Assembly: GCA_023248875.1 (NCBI GenBank)
Contig: JAHFDT010000013.1
Coordinates: 1-35,135, forward strand
DNA length: 35,135 nucleotides
DNA from: Myxococcales bacterium
GTDB lineage: Bacteria > Myxococcota_A > Polyangia > Palsa-1104 > SHYY01
Direction of reading: 5' to 3'
Shown here: positions 11,283-20,974 of the stretch, piece by piece
How positions within the stretch are numbered: the stretch's first letter is position 1
Layout: each line of letters begins with the position of its first letter
Program-made: the position numbers and the translations under genes
The notes under the pieces: generated by a model
Seen by the model: only the letters and a program-made list of their open reading frames with translations
The model's database searches: none
What the model was told of the DNA's origin: nothing

Positions 11283-12784
11283 TGCGCGGGTTACTGCTCC
11301 TTCTCCTGTGTGCCGGCTGTTCCGATGGGACTTCCTATCTCGTGGTGCGGGTTGCGAGCAGCCACGCGGTCACCGTGACGGCCATCGATGTCACGGCGAC
11401 CCATAACGGGCAGCAGTCGATCACTCGCGTGGCTCCCGCTACCGGCTTTGCGATTCCGCCGCAAGCCAGCTTTGCGCTCAAATTCTCTCCCGAGCGCTCG
11501 GGAGAGGTTCTGGTCGCGCTAAAGGCGTGGAATGGCGCTGTGCTCGTCGGCACCGCGTCGGGCGCGCGCACTCTCAATCACGGAGGCGTCGCTGAGCTCG
11601 AGGTCGCGCTCGACGGAAATCCTAATAGCATCGATCTCGGCGCCGATTCAGCGGTGCCCATCGATGCAGCGACCGTGAGCGATCTGACCGTTCCGAACGA
11701 TCTCCGTCTCTCCGGGGACCTCAACCTGCCCTTCCCCACGTTCAAGTCCGCGGCCAGCCTCATCGCTGGAGCCGGACCCTTCTCGGTGATCGCTGCCCAG
11801 CTCGATAACGATCAGAACACCGATATCGCCTGCGCCAACGTCAGTGCCAATACCGTCAGCGTGCTCATCGGCAACGGCGACGGCACCTTCAAGAAAAAGG
11901 TCGACTATGGCGTTGGGGTTGCGCCCTATGCGATCGCGGCAGGAGACCTCAACGGCGATCAGAAGATCGATCTCGTGACGGCCAATGAGGCGCTCGTGGG
12001 CAACGTGAGCGTGCTCATCAACAAAGGCGGCGGCGAGTTCGAAACTGCCGTCAACTACGCGACCGATTCGGTCAATGGATCGGCACCCTTTTCCGTGGCG
12101 ATCGGTCTGTTCGATAGCGACGTGGTTCCCGACCTCGTCGTCGGCAATTTCGCTACCGATAACCTGGCCGTGCTGCTCGGCGAGGGCAACGGAAAATTCA
12201 AAAAGGCCCTGACCTACAAAGCCAATCAGCATCCCCCCTGGTTCGTCGCAGTCGGCGATTTCGACGATGACAAGAAGCTCGACGTAGTGGCTGCCGAGCA
12301 GACGCTCAACAAGGTCACGGTCTATCTCGGGGATGGCAAGGGCAGCTTTGGGTCGGCCGCCGATCTGGTGGCGGGGGGAAATCCGTCCTCGGTGGTAGTG
12401 GGCCGTCTCGATAGCGATCAGAAGCTCGATCTGGTGGTGGCCAACCGCGCCAGCAACGATGTCAGCGTACTCATCGGGAAGGGCAACGGGACGTTTCTCG
12501 CACCGGTGAACACGCCCGCCGGCCAGGGCGCGCATGCCGTAACCCTCGGCGACTTCAATGGCGATGCCGTGCTCGATGTCGCGGTGGCCAACGATCTGGC
12601 CAACACCGTCAGTATTCTCCTGGGGCACGGCGACGGAAGCCTCAAGATTCCCGCCAATTTTCCCGTCGGTAACAAACCGGTGTCGATCGCGGTCGGGGAT
12701 TTCAACAACGATCAGAAGCCGGATATTGTGACCGCTGATCAGAACTCCAATGGCCTGAGTGTTCTCATCAATTCGACGAAGTAG
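11282..12784 (+). CDS. Lipoprotein with FG-GAP/VCBS repeats
   Basis: Lipobox LLLCAGC; repeated GDFNGDxxxDVAVANDxxNTVSVLLGxGDGSF units. Confidence 0.9.
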   Translation: MRGLLLLLLCAGCSDGTSYLVVRVASSHAVTVTAIDVTATHNGQQSITRVAPATGFAIPPQASFALKFSPERSGEVLVALKAWNGAVLVGTASGARTLNHGGVAELEVALDGNPNSIDLGADSAVPIDAATVSDLTVPNDLRLSGDLNLPFPTFKSAASLIAGAGPFSVIAAQLDNDQNTDIACANVSANTVSVLIGNGDGTFKKKVDYGVGVAPYAIAAGDLNGDQKIDLVTANEALVGNVSVLINKGGGEFETAVNYATDSVNGSAPFSVAIGLFDSDVVPDLVVGNFATDNLAVLLGEGNGKFKKALTYKANQHPPWFVAVGDFDDDKKLDVVAAEQTLNKVTVYLGDGKGSFGSAADLVAGGNPSSVVVGRLDSDQKLDLVVANRASNDVSVLIGKGNGTFLAPVNTPAGQGAHAVTLGDFNGDAVLDVAVANDLANTVSILLGHGDGSLKIPANFPVGNKPVSIAVGDFNNDQKPDIVTADQNSNGLSVLINSTK

Positions 12785-12792
12785 GAGGGGTG

Positions 12793-14979
12793 ATGCGGTG
12801 GTTCTTGTTGCTCTGGCTGGTGGCCTCCAGTGCCTCGGCGGCACAGAAGATTTCACTGACGCCCAGCCCCGTCGATTGCGGCGCCCCCAAGGTGGGTCAG
12901 TCCAACACGGTCGTGGTCACGATCGCCAATACCGGCAACGCCGACCTGAAAGTCACGGCCATTTCCAAACCCGCCAACACCGAATTCACCTTCGCGGGAA
13001 TTCCGCAGTTTCCCATCAAACTTCCCGCTGGCACCAGCTTTGGTTTCAACATTGTCTTTACGCCCACCTCGCCGGGCAGCCATAGCGGCAGCACCACCAT
13101 TTCCAGTGACGATCCGCTGAACGGACAGCTCACCCTCGCGCTGTCGGGCGCCTCCGGCAATGGTTCGATCCTCCTCGATGCCGGCACGATTCCTTTTGGC
13201 AAACAGCGCGTCGGACTGCCCTCGATGGCGGTGCCGGTGCTGATCTCCAATCCCGGTTTTGGCGATCTGCATGTTACCGCGATCGGGCTCGATCAGGGAC
13301 ATACGAGCGATTGGGTCATCTCCTCGGCCAAGTTGCCGGGGACGATTGGCCTGGGCGGTTCAGCGCCCTTCTCGCTGCAGTTTCAGCCGACCGCTACCGG
13401 GGCGCGGATGGCGCGAGTGGCCGTCGCCAGCGATGGCGACAACGGCGCCGCCACCACCCACTACGTTTACCTCTACGGCACGGGCAGCATGGCCAGCCCC
13501 TCGGTTGCGCCCGCCATGGCCGACTTTGGCAGTCAGCACCTGTTCGTCGCCTCCAACCCGAAGAGCCTCACACTCAGCAACAGCGGCAACGACGCCGCCT
13601 ACCTCCAGGGGGTCGAGTTTTCGGGCGCCAACGCGATGGCTTTCGCGGTTGCAGCTCTGCCGACCTATCCTGCCAAGATCCCCGCTGGTGGGTCGCTGGT
13701 GTTGAATCTGGTCGCGGTGCCGCTGGTGCTAGGCACCAATACGGCAACCGTCACGATGAAGCTCGACGATCCCGCGATCCCGACGCTTTCGGTAGGTCTC
13801 TCCTCGAGCGGTGTTTCGGGCAGTATCCTGGTCGATCCGGGCTATCTCGACTTCGCATTGCAGCCGACCGGGGAAACCTCCGCCCCCAGGACCGTCACGC
13901 TCCTCAACCAGGGCGACGACGCGCTCGCCATCACCTCCTTCGCGATCACCGCCGCCAAGCCAGCTGTTTTTGTCAGCAACAACGGACTCAAGGTTCCAGC
14001 CACGATTCCACCCCAGGGGATGGTGAAATTTGATGTCACCTTTGCGCCCACCGTGGCGGCCTCCTATCTCGGGACGGTCGATCTCAAGACCGACGACCCC
14101 AACGCTCATCTCGTCAAGATTCCGCTGAGCGGCGTGGGCGTTTCCGGCGGTATTGCGGTCGATAAGGCAACGCTCGAGTTTGGCTCAGTGACCCTAGGAG
14201 CGAGCAGCGCTGTGCAGAGCGTCAAGCTCACCAACAGCGGGCTGCTGCCTGCGACCGTGCAGTCGATGACCCTGACCGGTAGTGCACCCCAGGCCTACGC
14301 CGTCGAGCCCGAGGCGCCCTTCGCCATCGATCCGGGACAGACGATCGCCATCAGGCTGCTCTTTACGCCGCTCCTGGCGGTCGATGCCAATGCGCTATGC
14401 AAACTCCAAGTGGCGGGCATGCCGAACGCCATCGTCGTGCTTTTGCACGGCAAGGGGGTGGGACCAAAGCTGAACCTTACGAGCGGCGGGCAGCCGGTGA
14501 CCTCGGTCGATTTCGGCGAGGTGGCGCCAGGGATGTCGTCGGATTCGATCGCGATCGATATGACCAACGCAGGCACGAACGAAATTACCGTGGCGACGAT
14601 CGCCAGCAGCGATCCCTCCTTCATCGTCGACCGGGCCGGTACCAAGCTGATGCTGGCACCCGCGGTGACCGGCCGTTTTCAGCTCCGCTTTGCACCGCTG
14701 AGCACGGGCGCCAAAACCGCCACACTCACCGTGGCCGCCCTAGGGGGCACCGGCTTGGCTTCGCTTAGCCTGATGGGAACTGCCGTGAACAGCCGGCACG
14801 CGGGGCCATGCGCCATCGGTATTGGCCGCGCAAGGTCGACCGGAGGGGCGTGGCTGGCGCTCTACGGGGGTGTGCTGCTCCTCCGCCGAAAGCGGCGCTG
14901 TTGTTACTGTTTGGGGCCGGGTCGGGGATCGGGCACTCCTGCCGAGCCCCCATCGTCGACCTCGACAAATAGCCCGTAG
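12793..14979 (+). CDS. Secreted ASH/choice-of-anchor D repeat protein
   Basis: Signal peptide; repeated VDFGxVxxGxxS..VxLTNxGxxxxxV units; C-terminal hydrophobic segment plus RRKRR. Confidence 0.85.
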   Translation: MRWFLLLWLVASSASAAQKISLTPSPVDCGAPKVGQSNTVVVTIANTGNADLKVTAISKPANTEFTFAGIPQFPIKLPAGTSFGFNIVFTPTSPGSHSGSTTISSDDPLNGQLTLALSGASGNGSILLDAGTIPFGKQRVGLPSMAVPVLISNPGFGDLHVTAIGLDQGHTSDWVISSAKLPGTIGLGGSAPFSLQFQPTATGARMARVAVASDGDNGAATTHYVYLYGTGSMASPSVAPAMADFGSQHLFVASNPKSLTLSNSGNDAAYLQGVEFSGANAMAFAVAALPTYPAKIPAGGSLVLNLVAVPLVLGTNTATVTMKLDDPAIPTLSVGLSSSGVSGSILVDPGYLDFALQPTGETSAPRTVTLLNQGDDALAITSFAITAAKPAVFVSNNGLKVPATIPPQGMVKFDVTFAPTVAASYLGTVDLKTDDPNAHLVKIPLSGVGVSGGIAVDKATLEFGSVTLGASSAVQSVKLTNSGLLPATVQSMTLTGSAPQAYAVEPEAPFAIDPGQTIAIRLLFTPLLAVDANALCKLQVAGMPNAIVVLLHGKGVGPKLNLTSGGQPVTSVDFGEVAPGMSSDSIAIDMTNAGTNEITVATIASSDPSFIVDRAGTKLMLAPAVTGRFQLRFAPLSTGAKTATLTVAALGGTGLASLSLMGTAVNSRHAGPCAIGIGRARSTGGAWLALYGGVLLLRRKRRCCYCLGPGRGSGTPAEPPSSTSTNSP

Positions 14980-15317
14980 AGTCCCCCCACAACGGGAGCC
15001 AGGAACAGCCAATGGCGCACAGTGACCCAAAAGAAAGGGACCCTCACGACAGTGACATTGGGCAAAAGCGGGTGCCCAGCCGCATACAGCCCAGCGCCTG
15101 CGGCGGCACCCATCAGGGCCTTCATGGCGGGCGTCCAGAGCGTCTCACTGCGCCAGGGCAATCGGCCGCACACGAGGCCCGCCAGCGCTCCCGCGCCAGC
15201 GCAGGCGAAATAGGCGACCGCACCCCCATCGTCTGAAAAGCCGAGCCTCAGGAGCGCATAGCTGAGGCCCACTCCAACGATCAGGCCCTTTACCAGTCCG
15301 AGTAGGGCACGCAACAT
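14904..15317 (-). CDS. Small multi-pass membrane protein, hypothetical
   Basis: Several hydrophobic segments; 137 aa. Confidence 0.6.
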   Translation of the reverse strand: MLRALLGLVKGLIVGVGLSYALLRLGFSDDGGAVAYFACAGAGALAGLVCGRLPWRSETLWTPAMKALMGAAAGAGLYAAGHPLLPNVTVVRVPFFWVTVRHWLFLAPVVGGLYGLFVEVDDGGSAGVPDPRPGPKQ

Positions 15318-15324
15318 GGGTCGA

Positions 15325-16713
15325 TTATGGTCCGAGTTGTGCCGAAGTGCTAGACCGACTCGCCGCGTCTGCCAAAGCTTCCCGGTAGCTCGCCATCACC
15401 GTCTGGAAGGCACCGTATTGGGAAATGGGTAGCGGAGTGGAACGCGCCGGCCGCAGGCGCAGGGGATCGATAAAATGGCCGCCCATTTTTACGCTGAAAT
15501 GGAGATGGGATAGGCCGCCGGTCCCGCCGAGGTAGCCGATCACCTGTTTCTGACGCACGGAATCACCCACCTCGAGGTTGCGCGCGAGTTTCGCGAGTTG
15601 CAGGTAGACCGACTCCATACCACCCGGGTGGGCGATCTGCACGCAATGGGCTCCCCCGCGCACACCGCGGAAGGTGACTCGCCCCGGCGCGATCGCCCAG
15701 ACCGCCGTGCCGGCTGGCGCCGGGTAGCCGACCCCGAGATGCGCCTGCTCGGTATGGAGTGTCGGCTGATAGCGACGGCGGTCCGCGTTCGAGGGGAAGC
15801 GGGCATACTTGACCGGTGTTTTTAGTAGCGTCTTGACCACCGACTCGCCCTGTTCGTTGTAGTAGGCACCGCTTCCCGGCACGGGTTCGAACCAGATGGC
15901 GTGAACCGGGCCCAGTCGACCGCTGTACTCGGCCGAAAGAATACGGCCGTAGCCGCGGAATTTCCCGTCGAGATATTGCTTTTCCACCAGGATCTTGAAG
16001 CGATCGCCCGGCTGGCTATCGAGGTAGAAGCTCGTATCCCAGGCGAGCAGTTCGATGAGCGCTGCTGCGAGGCTACGCCCTTCGCCCGCGCGCTCGATGG
16101 CATCGAACAGCGAGCTGCCGCCGGTGCCCGTGAGCACCGCCCACCGGGTTTCAAACGTTCCCTGCTCGCGGGCGCTGTGCCAGCTGTCGCCGCGCCGCGC
16201 GACCCGAAACAGCGCGTGGGCAGAGACACGCCACTCGAGGTTGCGCAACCGCTCCTCATCGTCGAAGCGCAGGGTATAGGTTTGGCCGGTACGGACATTG
16301 CGCGGGTCGAACAGTTTACTGAGCGCACCGACCAGCTCCGCGGCGACTTTGGGCGAGACACCTTCGCGGCCGAGCACGCTGTGAAAGCTATCGCTCGCAC
16401 CGACGGTGCCAGTGCTCATGCGCCCTTCGTCGAGAACGATGAGGTGAGGCTCCGGGGGGGCAGAAGCCACCTGGGCCGCAGCTTTGGGCACCGCCTTCGG
16501 GGCCGAAAGCAGGGCCGGAAGGGCACGCCGTTGCTCGGAGATTCTTTGCAGATAGGGCAGCGACGTGCCGCCGCGCAGGAAGAGAAAGTAGATGTTGACT
16601 GCGATGAGGAGCGCAAACAGCAGCGCCAGCCGAAGGGTACCCTTCCACGGGGAAGCGTGTCGCCGGTGCCGCATCAACACTCTTTCTGTAACACGCGGAT
16701 CTGTGCGACTCAA
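15325..16713 (-). CDS. M23-family (LytM) peptidoglycan metallopeptidase
   Basis: N-terminal TM segment; HLGVGYPAPAGTAVWAIAPGRV ... HLHFSVKMGGHFIDPLRLR. Confidence 0.9.
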   Translation of the reverse strand: MSRTDPRVTERVLMRHRRHASPWKGTLRLALLFALLIAVNIYFLFLRGGTSLPYLQRISEQRRALPALLSAPKAVPKAAAQVASAPPEPHLIVLDEGRMSTGTVGASDSFHSVLGREGVSPKVAAELVGALSKLFDPRNVRTGQTYTLRFDDEERLRNLEWRVSAHALFRVARRGDSWHSAREQGTFETRWAVLTGTGGSSLFDAIERAGEGRSLAAALIELLAWDTSFYLDSQPGDRFKILVEKQYLDGKFRGYGRILSAEYSGRLGPVHAIWFEPVPGSGAYYNEQGESVVKTLLKTPVKYARFPSNADRRRYQPTLHTEQAHLGVGYPAPAGTAVWAIAPGRVTFRGVRGGAHCVQIAHPGGMESVYLQLAKLARNLEVGDSVRQKQVIGYLGGTGGLSHLHFSVKMGGHFIDPLRLRPARSTPLPISQYGAFQTVMASYREALADAASRSSTSAQLGP

Positions 16714-18425
16714 ATTTGCGCGTGTTTGAGTAGATCTTTGGCGTGTGCACGCGCCTTCTCGGTGATCCGGCCGTCGCCTGCCATGCGCGCCAGCTCATCG
16801 ATCCGCTCGTTTTGCGAGAGGCGCCGTACGGTAGTGCGGGTGCGGCCATTCTGCTCCTGCTTCTCGACGCGAAAGTGGACATCGGCGTAGGCGGCGATGG
16901 CGGCAAGGTGGGTGACGCACAAGACCTGCTTCTCGTCGGCCACGGCGCGAATGGTCCGTCCCACCACATCGGCGACCGCACCCCCGATACCCGCGTCCAC
17001 TTCGTCGAAGACATAGGTCGAAACAGGATCGGCGCGCGATAGCACGCAGCGTAGCGCCAACATGACGCGCGACAGTTCGCCGCCCGAAGCCACGCGCCCG
17101 ATCGGTCGCGCTTCATCGCCGCGGTTGGCGGCGAGGCGAAACTCGATGCGGTCGAAGCCGCTCGGGCCAAGGCGCGCCCGAGCGAAGGTGAGCGCAGCAT
17201 CGTCCCCCTCGCGGGCGGGCCGCTCCTCAACGGCCACCACGAAACGAGCGCCCGCCATGCCGAGCTCAGCGAGCGTCGCCGAGACCTTTTTCGCCAGCGC
17301 CTTGGCTGCGGTGCGACGCGTTTCGGTGAGTCGCTGGCCGAGGAGGAGCGCCTCTTCCCGGGCCGTAGCGAGCGCTTGGGTCGCCGCGGCGCGCGCCTCC
17401 TCTTGGGAGCCGAGGCTGTGCAGCTCCGCCCGCAACTCAGCGGCGCGCTCGAGCACCTGGGTCACGCTCGCACCGTGCTTGCGCAAGAGGCGGGCGACCT
17501 GATGGCGCCGCTCGTCGATGAGCGCCAGCCGCTCGGGATCGGCGCTCACCCCATCGGCATAACGCCGCAGCGATTCGGCCAGATCCACGAGCGTTACGCG
17601 CGCTTCGTCGAGCTGCCGCCCCAAGGTGGCTAGCTCCGGATCGGCACGGCCCACCTCCGCCAGCTCCCGCCCGAGCCGGCCTAGTTCTTCGGTGATCGCC
17701 GCCTCGCGTTCGTAGAGCGCAAAGGCTGCGCGCTGCGACGCGGCCTGTAGCTTCTCCGCCGACTGGAGACGCTCTCGCTCGAGTCGCAGCCGTTCGTCTT
17801 CGCCCGGCTCGAGCGCGGCCTCGTCGATCTCGCGCAGCTGGAAGCGCAGAAAGTCCTCGCGCTCCGCCCGCGTCCGCTCATCGAGCGAACAGCGCGCCAC
17901 CATCTCGGCCGAGACGGTGATCTGTCGATAGGCCGCGGCCATCCCTTCGCCGAGGGCCGGGTCGCCGCCATAGGCATCCAAGATCGCGAGCTGCCGCCCC
18001 GGCTCGCCGAGCGCCTGATGCTCATGTTGGCCCATGAGCTCGATGAGACGCCCCACCACTTCTCCGAGCGAGGCCGCGGTCGCTAGGCTGCCATTGAGAT
18101 GCACCCGACTGCGTCCACCCACCACCCGCCTGACCAGCAGCCCGTCGCCCGCCGCCGCGGGTTCGATGCCGAGTTCACTCAGCCGCTCAGCGAGCGCTCG
18201 TTCGGCGGTGCCCTCGGGAGCAAAGATCGCTTCGATGCGCGCCTCCTCCGCGCCGCTGCGCACGACTTCCGCCGAGGCGCGCCCGCCGCGCAAGAGCGCC
18301 ACCGCATCGACCAGTAGCGATTTTCCAGCGCCGGTCTCACCAGTGAGCACGTGAAAGCCGCGACCGAATTCAAGCTCGAGCTCATCGAGCAGGGCGAAAT
18401 TGGAGATCCGCAGATGGGTTAGCAT
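16710..18425 (-). CDS. recN: DNA repair protein RecN
   Basis: MLTHLRISNFALLDELELEF, TGETGAGKSLLVDA, SGGELSRVMLALR, VFDEVDAGIGG. Confidence 0.97.
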   Translation of the reverse strand: MLTHLRISNFALLDELELEFGRGFHVLTGETGAGKSLLVDAVALLRGGRASAEVVRSGAEEARIEAIFAPEGTAERALAERLSELGIEPAAAGDGLLVRRVVGGRSRVHLNGSLATAASLGEVVGRLIELMGQHEHQALGEPGRQLAILDAYGGDPALGEGMAAAYRQITVSAEMVARCSLDERTRAEREDFLRFQLREIDEAALEPGEDERLRLERERLQSAEKLQAASQRAAFALYEREAAITEELGRLGRELAEVGRADPELATLGRQLDEARVTLVDLAESLRRYADGVSADPERLALIDERRHQVARLLRKHGASVTQVLERAAELRAELHSLGSQEEARAAATQALATAREEALLLGQRLTETRRTAAKALAKKVSATLAELGMAGARFVVAVEERPAREGDDAALTFARARLGPSGFDRIEFRLAANRGDEARPIGRVASGGELSRVMLALRCVLSRADPVSTYVFDEVDAGIGGAVADVVGRTIRAVADEKQVLCVTHLAAIAAYADVHFRVEKQEQNGRTRTTVRRLSQNERIDELARMAGDGRITEKARAHAKDLLKHAQI

Positions 18426-18427
18426 GG

Positions 18428-18788
18428 CTAGACCGCTTTCAGGTTAAAGTGAGCGACTGCGGCGGCCGATCCCTTCGGCGAGTGCTTCGTCGCTCCTCCT
18501 GGGATTACTGCTAGTCTCATGATCCTACACATCTTCCGCGGCAACATTTTGGGCACATGCCGCCCTCTCCGACGGCAAACGGGCTCTGCGGCGGGTCGGA
18601 ATCGCCACTTGGACATGTTGCATCGCAGCACGTGCAACCCCGCGAAATTCGCTCGCTTCGCGAGATGTGATCAATCGTGAGACTGCTAGTAGTCCTGCGT
18701 CGTCGCTTCTCGCCTCGCCTCGGTTCCCCCCAGTCGGAGGGCGTCGTCGTCCGCCTCGTTCACTCACTTTAATCTGAAAGCGGTCTAG
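18428..18788. repeat. Hairpin/TIR element 'C', interrupted by a nested insertion
   Basis: TAGACCGCTTTCAGGTTAAAGTGAG vs rc(CTCACTTTAATCTGAAAGCGGTCTA): 24/25 complementary. Confidence 0.9.
18515..18681. mobile_element. Nested ~167-bp TIR insertion inside element C
   Basis: ends tctcatgatcctacacatct / agatgtgatcaatcgtgaga imperfectly complementary; flanked by duplicated ACTGCTAG (18507-18514, 18682-18689); element B carries the unfilled version of the site. Confidence 0.85.
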
Positions 18789-18978
18789 CAGGCTGTTGAT
18801 AAAGTCGTTTTTAGGCCCGCACAGCGGGCCCGCGGCGGAGTCGCCGCGTGAGCAGGGGTGAGGCTCCGGCGGCTTTGCCGACGGAGCGGGGCGGCACGCC
18901 CCGTTAGATCGACTAGCAGGCGGCAAACAATTTGGGTGTGAAAACAGCTTCATCGGAGTTTTTCAACAGCCTGCTAGA
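18786..18978. mobile_element. MITE-like element 'F' copy 2
   Basis: CTAGCAGGCTGTTGATAAAGTCG ... GAGTTTTTCAACAGCCTGCTAG; inverted relative to copy 1. Confidence 0.85.
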
Positions 18979-19010
18979 TTATCGGTCGCTTCCGTCGCCA
19001 GTTGCCAAAA

Positions 19011-19820
19011 TCATCCGCCGCCCCAGCCGAGCTTTTCGCGCAGCACATCGAAATAGGGCTTATCGGCCGGCCGGTAGAGCTGCAGCGGTGCGGCCGCCGC
19101 ATGCACTTCGATGAGATCGCCCTCCGCCACTTCGGTACCCCATTGGCCGTCGACGGTGAGCACGACGTTGCTGGGCGCCGCCGGCAGCCGCAGTTGCAGC
19201 CGGGAGGCCATGGGTACCACCACGGGTCGGTTGGTCAGCGTATGCGGAGAGATTGGCGTCAGCACCATCGCCTCCACCTGCGGCACGAGGATCGGCCCAC
19301 CGGCCGACAAACTGTAGGCGGTCGATCCCGTCGGGGTCGCTACGATCAATCCGTCGGCGCGGTAGTTCGAAATCAGCGCGCCATCGAGCCGAGCTTCGAA
19401 TTCCAAGAGCCGCGCCAGCGCCCCTTGACTCACCACCGCATCGTTGCAGGCATAGCGCACAAGCGTCTCACCGCTCTTGCGGACTAGCCGCACCTCGAGC
19501 CGCATGCGCCGTTCGCACACCAGCGTCCCCGCGAGCGCCTGCGCCAGCGTAGCGCGCGCTTCCGAGGGCGAGCAGGTGGAGAGAAAGCCGAGCGTGCCGA
19601 GGTTGATCCCCAAAATGGGCACCGGCCGCTCGGCCACTCGCTGGGCGCCGTGGAGGAGAGTGCCATCGCCACCCAGGACCACCAGCAGATCGAGCGATTC
19701 CACTGCACCGCCATCGAGCATGACCGGCTCGTGTCGCTCAGCGCGCAGCCAGGCCGCGAGATCGCGCGCGATGGCCTCCGCTTCCGGGTTGCTACGCTGG
19801 AGCAGCAGTCCGACGCGCAC
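19011..19820 (-). CDS. nadK: NAD kinase
   Basis: LVVLGGDGTLLHGAQR, ILGINLGTLGFLS, NDAVVSQG, GSTAYSLSAGGPI. Confidence 0.95.
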   Translation of the reverse strand: MRVGLLLQRSNPEAEAIARDLAAWLRAERHEPVMLDGGAVESLDLLVVLGGDGTLLHGAQRVAERPVPILGINLGTLGFLSTCSPSEARATLAQALAGTLVCERRMRLEVRLVRKSGETLVRYACNDAVVSQGALARLLEFEARLDGALISNYRADGLIVATPTGSTAYSLSAGGPILVPQVEAMVLTPISPHTLTNRPVVVPMASRLQLRLPAAPSNVVLTVDGQWGTEVAEGDLIEVHAAAAPLQLYRPADKPYFDVLREKLGWGGG

Positions 19821-20974
19821 TACGGGTTCCCGATGAGCACTTCGCCATCACCACCGGCAATGAAGGCTTCCGCCGGTCCGCGCCCGTGGATCGCATAGAG
19901 TCCAAAGCTGCCGGAGTAGGTCTGCGGGGCCCACGCCTTGCCATTGAAGAACAGGATCTGACCGCCGCCCTGGACAAAACTTCCCACTGCATAGACTTCA
20001 TTGGGACCGCTGCCCCAGACCCCGTAGAGACTGAGCGGATTTTGCTCGCCCTGTCCCTGGGGCTGCAGCTCGGGTGGCGAGCCCCACTTTTGACCCTCCC
20101 AGTGCAGTAGCGTTTGGAACCCTCCAGTGACATAAACATCGTTCGGGCCGCTGCCCCAGATGCTGTAGAGTGGGTTGTTATTGTCGGTGGGTTCTTTGTC
20201 CCAACCCTTGCCCTGGCTGGATTTGCGGCTGTAGAGGCCAGTGTTGCCCACGAGATACAACTTCTCGCCGGCGACCCAGATCGAGGACCAGTCACCAGGT
20301 ATGTTGGTATTGATAGCGCCCCATCCGGCTCCAGTGTTGTGGAGGACGGTATTCTGTGTACCGACCACCCATATATCCTGCGAGTTCGTGCCCCACACTC
20401 CGTGCAGGGCGGAGGGGCTGGGTTGGACCGCCTTGGTCCATAGGTTGCCATTTTTGAACAACAGGGTGCCGCCCTCGCCGACCGCCCAGATGTTTTGGCT
20501 GTCGCTACCCCAAATCGCCAGCAGCGCCTTGTTCTGTGCTTCGAGGGGAGTCCCTTGCCGAGCCCAATTTTTGCCGTTGTCGTTGGAGTAATAGATGGCT
20601 CCCATCTCCCCGCAGACGTAGATCTCCTGGGTGCCTTTTACGGCATAGACGCCATAAAACGAGCCATTGAACTTGGCGTCGACTTTCTTGGGGAGCCAGG
20701 CGCTGATATGAATCGCCGTCGCCATGTCCAGCCGCGGGGCGCCCATATCGGGGCTCGCTACGCAATTGCCGCCCAGCCCTTCGCCGGCGGTCTCGTCCCA
20801 GCGCTGGCCGCACATCGCATCGGGAAACGCGCAGTATTTGTTGCCGCTGGGCGCTGTTGTGCAGCTACCCGACGTGTAGTCGCGGGTGTGGCAGACCTGA
20901 TCGTTGTCGCAGGGGACGACCAAGGGTCCGCGGCAGCCGCCGAAGAGCAGCAGGAGGAGCAGCAGGCGGCTCAC
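19820..20974 (-). CDS. Lipoprotein with YCF48-like/beta-propeller repeats
   Basis: Lipobox LLFGGC; repeats LYGVWGSGPNEVYAVGS. Confidence 0.85.
   Translation of the reverse strand: MSRLLLLLLLFGGCRGPLVVPCDNDQVCHTRDYTSGSCTTAPSGNKYCAFPDAMCGQRWDETAGEGLGGNCVASPDMGAPRLDMATAIHISAWLPKKVDAKFNGSFYGVYAVKGTQEIYVCGEMGAIYYSNDNGKNWARQGTPLEAQNKALLAIWGSDSQNIWAVGEGGTLLFKNGNLWTKAVQPSPSALHGVWGTNSQDIWVVGTQNTVLHNTGAGWGAINTNIPGDWSSIWVAGEKLYLVGNTGLYSRKSSQGKGWDKEPTDNNNPLYSIWGSGPNDVYVTGGFQTLLHWEGQKWGSPPELQPQGQGEQNPLSLYGVWGSGPNEVYAVGSFVQGGGQILFFNGKAWAPQTYSGSFGLYAIHGRGPAEAFIAGGDGEVLIGNP

Noticed and set aside
11648-12856. 402-aa minus-strand ORF over the FG-GAP lipoprotein
   Set aside because: Antisense of a repetitive gene; the apparent repeats mirror the sense-strand repeats
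15901-16890. 329-aa plus-strand ORF spanning the M23 gene and recN
   Set aside because: Crosses two clear genes on the other strand; no motif
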